Assembly: GCA_002162925.1 (NCBI GenBank) | Contig: MABC01000091.1 | Coordinates: 1-48,427 of the forward strand | Direction of reading: 5' to 3' | Source of the DNA: Thalassotalea sp. 42_200_T64 | GTDB lineage: Bacteria > Pseudomonadota > Gammaproteobacteria > Enterobacterales > Alteromonadaceae | Length of the DNA stretch: 48,427 bases | Shown here: positions 1 to 8,350 of the stretch, one piece after another | How the letters are laid out: each line of letters begins with the position of its first letter | Position numbering within the stretch: position 1 is the first letter of the stretch | Translations under genes and position numbers: made by a program | The notes under the pieces: generated by a model | What the model was told of the DNA's origin: nothing | Databases searched by the model: none | What the model saw: the letters and a program-made list of their open reading frames with translations, nothing else

Positions 1-116
1 CAATAGCTCAATCATTGTGCCACGAATTTGTGATATGAAGTATGCATGAGCCGTATACGAGGTCCGTACGTACGGTTCTGTGAGAGGGATGGAGCATAAG
101 CTCCACCCTACTCGAT
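1..116 (+). mobile_element. Group II intron, 3' end (domains V and VI)
   Basis: The window opens inside a group II intron. Positions 48-80 form a domain V hairpin: GAGCCGTA pairs with TACGGTTC, and the base of the helix carries the catalytic AGC triad. Positions 82-113 form domain VI: GAGAGGG pairs with CCCT-A-CTC, leaving A110 as a single bulged adenosine, which is the expected lariat branch point. The intron probably ends at T116 (sequence CTACTCGAT), seven nucleotides counted from the branch A. The reverse-transcriptase gene and domains I-IV lie to the left of the window. The exact 3' boundary is inferred from the fold. Confidence 0.85.
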
Positions 117-120
117 GTAC

Positions 121-166
121 ATGGATTGTACTTATACCCGGCAGGCACGGATAGCCTTTAGAGGGT
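121..166 (+). repeat. Short interspersed repeat (GGCAGGCA...AGCCTTTAGAG family), degenerate copy
   Basis: The stretch reading TGTACTTAT, GGCAGGCA, then ATAGCCTTTAGAG recurs at 33959-34001 and, in reverse orientation, at 45643-45690. This copy starts about five bases after the predicted 3' end of the group II intron. The function of the family is unknown. Confidence 0.6.
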
Positions 167-200
167 GATAGTTGTTATTTAGGTTAGGAGAATATTAAAA

Positions 201-277
201 TGGCGTCCCTGAGACGATTCGAACGTCCGACCTAGCGCTTAGGAGGCGCTTGCTCTATCCAGCTGAGCTACAGGGAC
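201..277 (-). tRNA. tRNA-Arg (anticodon CCT)
   Basis: On the minus strand a complete cloverleaf can be drawn. The acceptor stem is GTCCCTG/CAGGGAC. The D arm contains AGCTCAGCTGGATAGAGC. The anticodon stem AGCGC/GCGCT encloses the loop CTCCTAA with anticodon CCT, which reads the rare arginine codon AGG. The T arm contains GTTCGAATC. CCA is encoded at the 3' end (201-203). It stands alone, and no other tRNA is nearby. Confidence 0.95.
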
Positions 278-761
278 TTATTTTACTAAGTTGATTGAAT
301 ATCTGCTCATTTTTAATGGCTAATAGTCAATTAAGGTTTATCGCTTAGTAAATTAACGTAATTATTTCTCCGAGTAAACCGGTCAATTCACCAATCGCTT
401 GATAATTGTGCAATTTCGATTCTTTTGCTTGATTTTTCAGCGGCAAGTCATTGCCGCTTTATCCGGGCGGCGAAGATCAACAGCAATGCATGATCCATGT
501 TTCGTTGAAAAAAGATCATTTTATCGACCTTTCTCTCTGGTAGCCCTAAGTTTTGATCAAAAACCAAGCGATTGAAATCATATTTGTTTTCTTGGGATCG
601 AGCGCGAGTGATGGCATAATTCTTGAATGATCTGTATTAAAGATATCTTTACAAGTTTGCTAAGCCTATGTGTTTATGTCATTGTCCATTTAATGGCATG
701 CTAAAACTCTTACTAGCATCGGTATACTCGCTGTTAACAATTAGCTCGCTGGGACTATTTA
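278..761. other. Gene-free stretch between tRNA-Arg and the FlgD-like gene
   Basis: No coding frame is supported here. It holds the partial repeat at 283-320 and a clean hairpin at 439-458 (AGCGGCAA, loop GTCA, TTGCCGCT). The hairpin is followed by only a short T-run, so it is a weak terminator at best. The rest is probably the upstream control region of the FlgD-like gene. Confidence 0.5.
283..320 (+). repeat. Partial copy of the 162-bp palindromic repeat
   Basis: Thirty-odd bases (TAAGTTGATTGAATATCTGC and onward to TTTTTAATGG) match the left end of the repeats at 8115 and 9776 with only a few changes. The match then stops. The fragment lies just upstream of tRNA-Arg on its strand, so it occupies the tRNA promoter region. 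Confidence 0.6.
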
Positions 762-1451
762 GTGGAAAAAAGACAAAGTAAAAATGCGGCAGGAAGCCCG
801 AATTTACTAACTGAAAATCAAACCAAAGACTCTATCGCTGAACATGCAACCATAGAGTTGCAAGATTTTTTCGCCAATATTCTTTCTGCGCCAATCGATA
901 CTTCCTTGAAAAAGGACATGGATGCTGACGAATTGTTTTCGCAATTACTGGCGTCTTCGATCAGCCAGAGCATAGATGAATTTAATGATAAGCCTCATAG
1001 TGAGACGCCAAATAACAGCTCAAATAAAGCCTTACAAGCAAGTTCATTAATTGGCCGTTGTGTGCTGGTAGAAGGTGGCCATTTTTATATCGAATCCGGT
1101 GAAAGCGTCACCGGCAGGCTGAAAATTTCAAACAAAGCTCATCACATATTTGTTTATATCGAAAACGAACAAGGCGAGATAGTCCGCATTCTTCCCTTAG
1201 GTGATGATTTGTTAGGTGAGGTCAGTTTTATCTGGAATGGCATTACCCGCACTGGAGACGTTGCTGCAGAAGGCGAATATCGCTTTATCGTATCGTGTAT
1301 CTGTAACGGCCGGGTAGTTGGGCTGAAAGCAATGACTTATAACAAAATTATACGGGTAAGTTTTGATCAGAATAGTGATGATATTTGGCTGTATTTTGAG
1401 AACGATCAAACCATGAATCTTAACCAGGTTGTTGAGATTTTAAAGGATTAG
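762..1451 (+). CDS. Divergent FlgD-like flagellar hook-capping protein
   Basis: This 229-residue protein starts at GTG, with GGGA about seven bases upstream. Residues about 93-190 look like the FlgD core and Ig-like region: ASSLIGRCVLVEGG, then GEIVRILPLG, then a glycine-rich SFIWNGITRTGD.AAEGEYRF segment. FlgD scaffolds hook polymerisation outside the outer membrane. The N-terminal region, which in FlgD carries a conserved FLKLL..QL..QDP stretch, is only faintly recognisable here (ELQDFFANIL, then FSQLLASS). It is therefore a divergent paralogue or specialised version. It sits alone, without other hook or rod genes, directly before a flagellar-type kinase/activator pair. FlgD family membership is fairly secure. 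An active role in the hook is inferred. Confidence 0.65.
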   Translation: MEKRQSKNAAGSPNLLTENQTKDSIAEHATIELQDFFANILSAPIDTSLKKDMDADELFSQLLASSISQSIDEFNDKPHSETPNNSSNKALQASSLIGRCVLVEGGHFYIESGESVTGRLKISNKAHHIFVYIENEQGEIVRILPLGDDLLGEVSFIWNGITRTGDVAAEGEYRFIVSCICNGRVVGLKAMTYNKIIRVSFDQNSDDIWLYFENDQTMNLNQVVEILKD

Positions 1452-1574
1452 TGCCGGGGTAAATCTTGGCGATAAAGATAATGCTGTTGCTGGTTTACTA
1501 TTTAACCTATGATGGGATAGTTAGCTAAGTAATCACTGGCATTTACACACTTAGTTGTTTGGGAGAAGTGGCAT

Positions 1575-2690
1575 ATGAGCTTGACTCGTGGCGATAATAA
1601 TAACGAATCCGCAACGTCGACAGTCTCAAAAGAAGTAGAACCAAAGTTACTCACCGAAGCATTTGCCGGTGAGCTTGACTTGTTGCGTTTGCAATCTAAC
1701 CAATTAAATCAATTATTTGATGTAATGCCCGCCGGCGTGGTGATTATTGATGGTGATGGCATGATTGTAAAAACCAATAATGTTGCCAATAATTTGCTCG
1801 GCCCTGGGCTGTTAAAAAAAGCCTGGATTGATATCATTAAATCGGCATTTAAACCCCGCGCCGATGATGGCCATGAAGTGTCATTAAATGATGGCAGGAG
1901 AGTGAAACTTGATATTTCTTCTTTTGGTTCGCAAGCTGGCCAGCTAATTTTGATCACCGACTTAACCGAAACTCGCTTATTGCAAGACAAACTCAGCCAT
2001 ATGCAACGCCTGTCGGCATTAGGTCGTATGGTATCAACTTTGGCCCACCAAATTCGTACACCATTATCGGCGGCCATGTTGTATTGCTCCAATTTAAGTT
2101 CGAAAGCCTTACCTGCAGAAATGCGGCAAAAATTTCAAGGTAAACTAACGTCTCGGCTGCAAGATTTAGAGCAACAAGTGAATGATATGTTGTTGTTCGC
2201 CAAAAGTGGTGGTCAACAAGTCGTTGAAGTATTATCGGTATCGGCATTACTTAATGACGCGATCACTGGCGTAGAAGCTCAAATAGATGAAGCGAATGCG
2301 CAATTAAACTTAACTATTGATGATCAGCAATTAAATATTTTAGGCAATAAAAATGCGCTAGAGGGGGCAATACAAAACCTCATTCATAATTCACTACAGG
2401 TTATTGACCAACAAGCAGTAATCGATGTACACGCCTATAGTAAAGAGCAGTCTATTTATATCCATGTGAAAGATAATGGTTGTGGCATTAAAGAAAGTGA
2501 AGTCGAAAATATCTTTGAACCGTTTTACACTTCTAAAGTACAAGGTACAGGTTTGGGCTTAGCGGTAGTGAGATCGGTTGCTAAAGCCCACCATGGCGAT
2601 GTATCTTTACTAAGCGAGCAAGGTGAAGGTGCCGATTTTTGTATTAAACTGCCAATCTTTACCACTGAACAAGATAAAACAAGTCCTTAA
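1575..2690 (+). CDS. flrB: Sensor histidine kinase, FlrB-like
   Basis: This 371-residue cytosolic kinase has no membrane segments. A PAS-like sensor segment spans about residues 45-135 (MPAGVVIIDGDGMIVKTNN). The phospho-acceptor helix carries H158 in HQIRTPLSA. The ATPase domain shows an N box (NLIHNSLQ), a G1 box (DNGCGI), an F box (FEPFYTSK) and a G2 box (GTGLGL). Soluble PAS kinases of this layout next to an NtrC-type regulator are typical of FlrB/FleS, which control class III flagellar genes. GGGAGAAG precedes the ATG at a good distance. The partner gene follows after 71 bp. The usual neighbours flrA and fliE are absent, so this could be a paralogous pair with another input. Confidence 0.7.
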   Translation: MSLTRGDNNNESATSTVSKEVEPKLLTEAFAGELDLLRLQSNQLNQLFDVMPAGVVIIDGDGMIVKTNNVANNLLGPGLLKKAWIDIIKSAFKPRADDGHEVSLNDGRRVKLDISSFGSQAGQLILITDLTETRLLQDKLSHMQRLSALGRMVSTLAHQIRTPLSAAMLYCSNLSSKALPAEMRQKFQGKLTSRLQDLEQQVNDMLLFAKSGGQQVVEVLSVSALLNDAITGVEAQIDEANAQLNLTIDDQQLNILGNKNALEGAIQNLIHNSLQVIDQQAVIDVHAYSKEQSIYIHVKDNGCGIKESEVENIFEPFYTSKVQGTGLGLAVVRSVAKAHHGDVSLLSEQGEGADFCIKLPIFTTEQDKTSP

Positions 2691-2761
2691 GACTCGTCAC
2701 GTTACTCACTTAACTAAGAAAATGATAAACACCCAAATAATAAACAATAATAGAGGCAATA

Positions 2762-4147
2762 ATGACCAGTAAAGTGGTCCTTGTGGTAGAAGACGACCCA
2801 GGGTTAAGAGAAGCAGTAGTCGATACACTGTTGCTTTCAGAATACGTCTGTATAGAAGCCGACTCTGGAGAGGCTGCGTTAATTCAATTGAAAAATAACA
2901 AAGTCGACATGGTCGTTTCTGATGTACAAATGGGCGGTATGAGCGGCTTGATGTTGTTGAAAAATATCAAAGCAGGCTGGCCGAAAATACCGGTTTTGAT
3001 CATGACCGCCTATGCCACCATCGACGATGCCGTGCAAGCAATCAAAGATGGTGCCTGTAATTACATTGCCAAACCTTTTGTACCCGAAGTGCTGATTAAT
3101 ATGATCAGCCAGTATATGCCGGTGGAAAAGGTACATTGCTCGCAACCCATTGCGGTCGATGCGCAAAGTGTGCAATTGCTTAAGCTCGCTGAAAAAGTGG
3201 CGGTAACCAATGCTTCGGTGATGATCCTGGGGCCAAGCGGCTCAGGTAAAGAAGTGTTGTCTAAGTTTATCCATAATCACTCGCCACGTGTCAAGAACCC
3301 CTTTATTGCCATAAATTGTGCGGCCATCCCTGAAAATATGCTCGAAGCTACGTTATTTGGCTATGAAAAAGGCGCCTTTACCGGAGCGGTAAATGCCTGC
3401 CCGGGAAAATTTGAACAGGCACAAGGCGGCACCATATTACTGGATGAAATCACCGAGATGGACCTTGGCTTACAGGCTAAAATTTTACGGGTAATACAAG
3501 AGCGCGAAGTAGAACGCCTTGGTTCACGTAAAGTCATCAAGCTTGATGTACGGGTGTTAGCAACAAGCAATCGCGATCTAAAACAAGCGGTCAGCGATGG
3601 TTCGTTTCGAGAAGATTTATTTTATCGACTGAATGTGTTCCCGTTAACTTGGTTGCCGCTGGCAAAACGAGTTGACGATATATTGCCACTTAGTGAACAT
3701 ATCATTACTCAATACTGCCATGATGAAAATCTAAGTTTATCAATAGCAGCACAACAGAAACTGACATCACATTTGTGGCCAGGTAATGTGCGCGAGCTAG
3801 AAAATGTGATCCAACGCGCGCTGATCATGAAATCTGGCAGTGAAATTGACCGAGATGACCTGCTCATCGAAGGTTTTGCTGAACAAGAATTGGTAAACCC
3901 GGGCATAACGATGGCGGAACAAGGGACTATTTTACAAACCGCAGAAAGTGATGGTTCCAACATCGCTGCGAATAACGATAATTTAGAAAGCGAGTTAAAA
4001 CAGCAAGAGTTTCAAATAATATTGGATGCCCTGCAAGCTTGTAATGGCTCTCGTAAAGACGTTGCTTCCCGCTTAGGCATAAGTGCCCGTACGTTACGCT
4101 ATAAATTGGCAAAAATGCGCGAAAACGGCATCGAATTAGCGAGGTAA
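2762..4147 (+). CDS. flrC: Sigma-54-dependent response regulator, FlrC-like
   Basis: This 461-residue NtrC-family activator has three parts. A receiver domain spans residues 1-120, with acidic residues D11/D12, phospho-acceptor D54 (VVSDVQM) and a KPF lysine near 104. A central AAA+ domain carries Walker A GPSGSGKE at about 156-163, the sigma-54 contact loop GAFTGA at about 203-208, and a GGTILLDEI Walker B. The C-terminal Fis-type helix-turn-helix contains DVASRLGISARTLRYKL. It should activate sigma-54 promoters when phosphorylated by the upstream kinase. The receiver and overall length match FlrC/FleR closely. In relatives fliE follows flrC. Here the lipoprotein gene mlaA follows, with its own promoter-like sequence. 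Confidence 0.75.
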   Translation: MTSKVVLVVEDDPGLREAVVDTLLLSEYVCIEADSGEAALIQLKNNKVDMVVSDVQMGGMSGLMLLKNIKAGWPKIPVLIMTAYATIDDAVQAIKDGACNYIAKPFVPEVLINMISQYMPVEKVHCSQPIAVDAQSVQLLKLAEKVAVTNASVMILGPSGSGKEVLSKFIHNHSPRVKNPFIAINCAAIPENMLEATLFGYEKGAFTGAVNACPGKFEQAQGGTILLDEITEMDLGLQAKILRVIQEREVERLGSRKVIKLDVRVLATSNRDLKQAVSDGSFREDLFYRLNVFPLTWLPLAKRVDDILPLSEHIITQYCHDENLSLSIAAQQKLTSHLWPGNVRELENVIQRALIMKSGSEIDRDDLLIEGFAEQELVNPGITMAEQGTILQTAESDGSNIAANNDNLESELKQQEFQIILDALQACNGSRKDVASRLGISARTLRYKLAKMRENGIELAR

Positions 4148-4202
4148 CAAATTTTTACAATCTAAATGAAGATTATTTCGTGGCAGTTTGACAATCTCAG
4201 TT

Positions 4203-4208
4203 TATAAT
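4203..4208 (+). promoter_or_regulatory. Possible -10 element for mlaA
   Basis: A perfect TATAAT lies 90 bases before the chosen mlaA start. No good -35 box sits at standard spacing: TTGACA at 4188-4193 is only nine bases away. The call rests on the -10 alone. Confidence 0.35.
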
Positions 4209-4298
4209 ATGTCGCACTATAAATGGTTAAATATTAAGCTTGATTATCCAACATAGATATTTAGCCGTATTAACATCTTGATCAGGACATTTTTCATT

Positions 4299-5057
4299 AT
4301 GCGCTTTAATTTCTGGCGTGCCAGTATTCTTTTGCTCTCTATTATTTTTCTTTCTGCCTGCGCTACCAGTAATGAGCAAGAGGTTGAATATTCTGACCCC
4401 CGAGATCCGCTTGAATCGATCAACAGGCCATTATGGACATTTAATTGGGAATATCTTGATAAATACCTTCTTAAACCTGCTTCTGAAACTTACAGAGAAT
4501 ATGTGCCAGGCCCGGTACGTTCAGGGGTTTATAATGTCGCCTTGAATATTAATGAACCGTTTACCGCAGTGAATAACTTGTTGCAGCTTAAATTTCAACG
4601 GGCGGGGAAAGCGACTGGTCGATTTGTGTTAAATTCTACGGTTGGCTTATTAGGTTGGTTCGATGTCGCCAAGCATGCTGGCCTGTTACGCGAAGAAGAA
4701 GAGTTTGGTGAAGTATTAGGAACCTATGGTGTCGGTGATGGCCCTTATTTAATGTTGCCAGGCTTAGGTCCAAGTTCGGTGCGTGATGAAGTGGGTGATC
4801 TGGTTGACGGCTATTACTGGCCCTTGGCGGTTATCGACTTTTGGCCCAACGTTGCTCGTAAAGTACTGATCGGTTTAGAAGTTAGAGGCCAACTGGCTGA
4901 GCAAGAAGCGTTATTAGAAGATTCGTTAGATCCATACGAGTTTGTCAAAAATGCTTATTTCCAAAACATCAATTACAAAGTGCACGACGGTAACCCACCG
5001 ATAGTTATTGATCAAGAAGAAGAAGACGAGCTTGATGACTTGTTAGAAGAGTTTTGA
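4299..5057 (+). CDS. mlaA: MlaA (VacJ) outer-membrane lipoprotein of phospholipid transport
   Basis: MlaA sits in the outer membrane and removes misplaced phospholipids from the outer leaflet, passing them to the periplasmic MlaC and the inner-membrane MlaFEDB transporter. The ATG at 4299 is chosen because it gives a 252-residue protein with a standard lipoprotein signal: a basic start, a hydrophobic stretch and the lipobox LSAC with the cysteine near residue 22. An upstream in-frame TTG would add only seven residues. Family hallmarks follow: DPLESINRPLWTFN, then PFTAVNNLLQ, RFVLNSTVGLLGWFDVA, and EEFGEVLGTYGVGDGPYLMLP. The C-terminus is unusually acidic (EEEDELDDLLEEF). Other mla genes are not in this window. 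Confidence 0.93.
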   Translation: MRFNFWRASILLLSIIFLSACATSNEQEVEYSDPRDPLESINRPLWTFNWEYLDKYLLKPASETYREYVPGPVRSGVYNVALNINEPFTAVNNLLQLKFQRAGKATGRFVLNSTVGLLGWFDVAKHAGLLREEEEFGEVLGTYGVGDGPYLMLPGLGPSSVRDEVGDLVDGYYWPLAVIDFWPNVARKVLIGLEVRGQLAEQEALLEDSLDPYEFVKNAYFQNINYKVHDGNPPIVIDQEEEDELDDLLEEF

Positions 5058-5090
5058 TCAAGATAGTTAAATTCGCACAATAAGTTTAAT

Positions 5091-5116
5091 CAGAACCCCA
5101 CGTTCGTGGGGATGAC
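5091..5116. repeat. Short CCCCACG/CGTGGGG hairpin
   Basis: CCCCACG (5096-5102) and CGTGGGG (5105-5111) form a perfect stem with a two-base turn, followed by GATGAC. It lies between the converging mlaA and 5127-5441 genes. There is no T-run, so it looks more like a repetitive hairpin than an intrinsic terminator. Confidence 0.45.
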
Positions 5117-5126
5117 TTGGTATAAG

Positions 5127-5441
5127 TTATTCTACAGCAGTTTCCCGCTCAAACTGCTCAATCGACTTATCCAGATGGCTACTAATAAACAGCAAGGATA
5201 GCGGCCTTAAGACAATAAAATATCCCAGCAACACAAATGCCAAAGGAATGACAAATAACCAGGAATCGATATTGGCCAGCATGAAAAATGGTGGGATCAG
5301 CACGGCCAGCTTTAACAAATTCAGAATGAATTTTGATAACGGAGAAAGTCTGCTGCTGGCTATGGCAATAATCTCTTGGCGCTGGTGAAAATCAAAAGCG
5401 GCCAATTGGGCAAATTGGTTTGAAGAAAAATAGAATTTCAT
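5127..5441 (-). CDS. Small hypothetical membrane protein
   Basis: The predicted protein has 104 residues and begins MKFYFSSNQFAQLAAFD. The upstream ATG at 5480 would add 13 residues. The later start is preferred because TATACT on the minus strand lies just upstream of 5480, which would leave the earlier start at or before the transcript start. A soluble N-terminal segment (FHQRQEIIAIASSRL) precedes two hydrophobic segments at about residues 43-60 and 63-83. The C-terminus is charged. I do not recognise a family with certainty and assign no function. The gene converges on mlaA. Confidence 0.6.
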   Translation of the reverse strand: MKFYFSSNQFAQLAAFDFHQRQEIIAIASSRLSPLSKFILNLLKLAVLIPPFFMLANIDSWLFVIPLAFVLLGYFIVLRPLSLLFISSHLDKSIEQFERETAVE

Positions 5442-5671
5442 TGTCGATAAGCTAAACTGAATGATGCTACATTGTAACAAAGTATAATTACTCTAGTAAA
5501 GAGCATTGCCTATGTTCAATCAGCGAGACTTGCGCTGGCTAATAGGCATGAAAAATAAACAATAAAATTTTGCAATCTAATCGTAATAATTAACCTTTCA
5601 TGCATTTTTGAGTACCTTATTATTTTGAATTTTGATAGAATTGCGCCAAATTTTTAAACAGGTTAATAAAA

Positions 5672-6136
5672 ATGAATGTAATTGAAGGCTCATTTGTAGC
5701 ATCAGGCAAAAAATTTGCCATTGTAGTTTCTCGTTTTAACAGCTTTATTGTTGAAAGCTTACTAGAAGGTGCTGTTGATGCACTTAAACGTCACGGCAAT
5801 GTGAATGATGATGATATTACGGTTGTTCGAGTTCCTGGAGCCTATGAATTACCTGTAGCTGCAAAGCGCGTAGCGAAAAAAGGCGACTTTGATGCCATTA
5901 TTGCTATCGGTGCGGTTATTCGTGGTGGTACACCACATTTTGATTTTGTTGCCGGCGAGTGTAACAAAGGTTTAGCGCAAGTGGCTATGGAGTTTGATGT
6001 ACCAGTAGCATTTGGTGTTATTACCGTAGATTCAATTGAGCAAGCCATTGAACGTGCCGGTACTAAAGCGGGTAACAAAGGTGCAGAAGCAGCATTAAGT
6101 GCCTTAGAAATGGTTAACGTTTTAGAACAACTATAG
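5672..6136 (+). CDS. ribH: 6,7-dimethyl-8-ribityllumazine synthase
   Basis: RibH condenses 5-amino-6-ribitylamino-uracil with 3,4-dihydroxy-2-butanone 4-phosphate, the penultimate step of riboflavin synthesis, and normally assembles as a multimeric shell. The 154-residue length is typical. Family motifs are [17 protein letters not shown] near the start, VPGAYELP, and [17 protein letters not shown] around the active-site histidine. It heads a tight run with nusB (12-bp gap), thiL and pgpA, an order common in gammaproteobacteria. Upstream riboflavin genes ribD, ribE and ribBA, often part of the same cluster, are not present here, so the pathway is split in this genome. Confidence 0.97.
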   Translation: MNVIEGSFVASGKKFAIVVSRFNSFIVESLLEGAVDALKRHGNVNDDDITVVRVPGAYELPVAAKRVAKKGDFDAIIAIGAVIRGGTPHFDFVAGECNKGLAQVAMEFDVPVAFGVITVDSIEQAIERAGTKAGNKGAEAALSALEMVNVLEQL

Positions 6137-6148
6137 GCGGACAACTGA

Positions 6149-6565
6149 GTGAAACCAACTCCTAGAAGAAAAGCCCGTGAAATCGCAGTTCAAGCTGTGT
6201 ATTCATGGCAGCTTACTAATAATGACATTAGCGAAATAGAATCCAATTTTATTGCCGACAACGCCAAGCGTCGTTTCGACACAGAATATTTTTCACTGTT
6301 GTTACGTGGCGTCGCCACTAATGTGAACGACATTGACGATAGCATTCGTCCATTGGTTGATCGCCCATTAGCCGAGGTTGATCATGTAGAAAAAGCAATT
6401 TTACGAGTGGGTATTTTTGAGCTTCGCGACTGTAAAGAAGTGCCTTACAAAGTTGTGATCAATGAAGCGATCGAACTTGCTAAAGCGTTTGCAGCTGATG
6501 ACAGTCATAAATTTGTCAATGGCGTATTAGACAAAGTTGTAAAGATTTTCCGTCCAAACGAGTAA
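6149..6565 (+). CDS. nusB: Transcription antitermination factor NusB
   Basis: NusB binds boxA RNA together with S10 (NusE) and supports antitermination on rRNA operons. The 138-residue protein starts at GTG, with AGGCGG eight bases upstream. The family features are the N-terminal KPTPRRKAREIAVQAVYSWQ and the helical core with DHVEKAILRVGIFEL, then VVINEAIELAKAFAADDSHKFVNGVLD. It lies 12 bp after ribH and 14 bp before thiL, so one transcript is likely. Confidence 0.96.
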   Translation: MKPTPRRKAREIAVQAVYSWQLTNNDISEIESNFIADNAKRRFDTEYFSLLLRGVATNVNDIDDSIRPLVDRPLAEVDHVEKAILRVGIFELRDCKEVPYKVVINEAIELAKAFAADDSHKFVNGVLDKVVKIFRPNE

Positions 6566-6579
6566 TTTAGTCATTTTTT

Positions 6580-7557
6580 ATGAAAGAATTTGAATTGATC
6601 AAAGAATTCTTTACGGCCCAACCTGTGAGCCGTAAAGATGTTGTCATGGGCATTGGTGACGATTGTGCGCTTATTCGAGCTAACGATCATAAATTAATTG
6701 CCGTAACTACCGACACTCTGGTTGCCGGTATACACTTTCCTTTAGATACTCCGCCCAGAGCCATTGGTCATAAGGCTGTCGCGGTAAATTTAAGTGATAT
6801 TGCCGCCATGGGCGCAGAGCCTAGTTGGATCTCGGTTGCCATTACGTTGCCAGAAGTGAATAAAGACTGGTTGAGTGAATTCACCGCCGGTATGTTTGAG
6901 CTAACCGAATACTTTAATGTGCAGCTTATTGGTGGCGACACCACACAAGGGCCTTTAAGTATTACTATTACTGCACAAGGCACGGTACCTGAAGACAAAG
7001 CCTTATGCCGAAGTGGCGCCAAAAATGGTGATTATGTTTTCGTCACCGGTGATTTTGGTGACGCTGGTTTAGCACTGGCAGCGATGAACAATCAGATCGA
7101 ACTCAATGATAGTGATTTTGCCGCGGTTAGAGCGAAACTTGATTACCCTAAGCCGCAGGTGCTGGTAGGTAACTTAATTCGTGAGCTTGCTACCTCAGCG
7201 ATTGATGTCTCAGATGGTTTGCTTGCCGATTTAGGTCATATATGTCGTGCATCCACCCTTGGCATACACATCAATGTTGAAGACATTCCTCTGTCTAAAG
7301 TGATGAAAGATAACTTAGCCGAAATCGATGCAATCAACATGGCATTAACCTCTGGTGATGACTATCAATTAATTTTCACTGTATCGGCGACCAATAAAGT
7401 GGGTATTGAAACCGCCATGGCGCATGCTAATGTGGAATTTACCTGTATTGGTCAGTTAAATCCAAGTGAAGAAATTATCCTTTTTTACCAAAAGAAACCT
7501 TTTACCGTCAGCAAAGTAGGCTTTGAACATTTCTCTGCCACTGTTGCCAACGATTAA
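6580..7557 (+). CDS. thiL: Thiamine-monophosphate kinase
   Basis: ThiL phosphorylates thiamine monophosphate to thiamine diphosphate using ATP. The 325-residue sequence has the family layout: an N-terminal FELIKEFF, then GIGDDCALI, the metal-binding TTDTLVAGIHFP, and NLSDIAAMGAEP. The second half has DVSDGLLADLGHI and the late TSGDDYQLIF. These aspartates bind Mg-ATP and the substrate. It is the third gene of the ribH-nusB-thiL-pgpA run, with pgpA starting 13 bp downstream. Confidence 0.96.
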   Translation: MKEFELIKEFFTAQPVSRKDVVMGIGDDCALIRANDHKLIAVTTDTLVAGIHFPLDTPPRAIGHKAVAVNLSDIAAMGAEPSWISVAITLPEVNKDWLSEFTAGMFELTEYFNVQLIGGDTTQGPLSITITAQGTVPEDKALCRSGAKNGDYVFVTGDFGDAGLALAAMNNQIELNDSDFAAVRAKLDYPKPQVLVGNLIRELATSAIDVSDGLLADLGHICRASTLGIHINVEDIPLSKVMKDNLAEIDAINMALTSGDDYQLIFTVSATNKVGIETAMAHANVEFTCIGQLNPSEEIILFYQKKPFTVSKVGFEHFSATVAND

Positions 7558-7570
7558 CGGGTAGTCGACT

Positions 7571-8044
7571 ATGAGCAAGAAAACTGCCGCTGAGTTATTT
7601 GATATCAAAAATCCGGTGCATTTTCTTGCTTTGGGCTTTGGCAGTGGCTTAAGCCCGAAGGCGCCAGGTACTATGGGCACGCTGGCAGCAATTCCGCTAT
7701 TTCTGCTGTGTGCGCAATTACCTTTCTATGCCTTTATAGCAATTACCATATTAATTTCTATCGTCGGTATTTGGATTTGTGATAAAGCCTCTAAGGATGC
7801 TGGTGTGCATGACCATGGCGCCATCGTCTGGGATGAAATCGCCGGCTTCTTTATCACCATGATAGCAATCCCGGTGAGTTGGCAGAGTATCATTGTCGGT
7901 TTTATTTTGTTTCGTATTTTCGATATTCTAAAACCTTGGCCTATCTCAATCGCCGATAAACAGGTGACTGGTGGCTTTGGCATCATGCTTGACGACATCA
8001 TTGCTGGTATTCTTGCTTGCGCGTTAATGCATTTAATTTTTTAA
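7571..8044 (+). CDS. pgpA: Phosphatidylglycerophosphatase A
   Basis: PgpA is an inner-membrane enzyme that dephosphorylates phosphatidylglycerol phosphate to phosphatidylglycerol. The protein has 157 residues. Conserved parts are GFGSGLSPKAPGTMGTLAA at the start, HDHGAIVWDEIAGFF with the acidic catalytic region, and FRIFDILKPWPI. Hydrophobic segments fall at about 38-65, 90-115 and 138-157. It closes the operon. No terminator with a T-run follows directly; a 162-bp repeat lies about 70 bp downstream and may serve to end or stabilise the transcript. Confidence 0.94.
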   Translation: MSKKTAAELFDIKNPVHFLALGFGSGLSPKAPGTMGTLAAIPLFLLCAQLPFYAFIAITILISIVGIWICDKASKDAGVHDHGAIVWDEIAGFFITMIAIPVSWQSIIVGFILFRIFDILKPWPISIADKQVTGGFGIMLDDIIAGILACALMHLIF

Positions 8045-8114
8045 AATAAAATTACTAAGCATTATTGTTCCTATCTGATCAGCCATCGATCATTTATCTG
8101 TTCGGTTAAATTTT

Positions 8115-8276
8115 ATACCAAGTTGATTAAATATCTGCTCATTTTTAATGGTTAAAACGAATAACTACGGCTTTATAAAATTGATAAGTAGAAGAACTAC
8201 TTACTAAATTTTATGCATTGTATTTATCCGTTTTACCTCATGAAAAAGTAGATCACATACTTAATCAAAGTGGTAT
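8115..8276 (+). repeat. 162-bp palindromic interspersed repeat, copy 1
   Basis: The element begins ATACCAAGTTGATTAA and ends TTAATCAAAGTGGTAT, which are near-perfect inverted ends. Inner segments also pair: for example ATAAAATTGATAAGTAG with CTACTTACTAAATTTTAT around the centre. The whole unit can therefore fold into one long imperfect hairpin. Copies of identical length occur at 9776-9937 in the same orientation and at 48123-48284 inverted. No protein is encoded. It resembles ERIC or MITE elements in form. Confidence 0.9.
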
Positions 8277-8350
8277 TTGCCACGATATTAATGTATATCT
8301 TTCATTTACTTGCTAAAATAAGCAGTAACTTTCCCAATTCATAAAATCAA

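Noticed and set aside
612..626. Sigma-54-like promoter (TGGCATAATTCTTGA) before the FlgD-like gene
   Set aside because: Spacing fits and the gene is beside a sigma-54 activator, but the essential GC of the -12 element is GA, and the site is 136 bases from the start. Too weak to annotate.
5512..5565. 17-codon frame MFNQRDLRWLIGMKNKQ upstream of ribH
   Set aside because: A TATAAT lies 24 bases upstream, but there is no good ribosome-binding site, no amino-acid bias typical of a leader and no known family. It may be chance.
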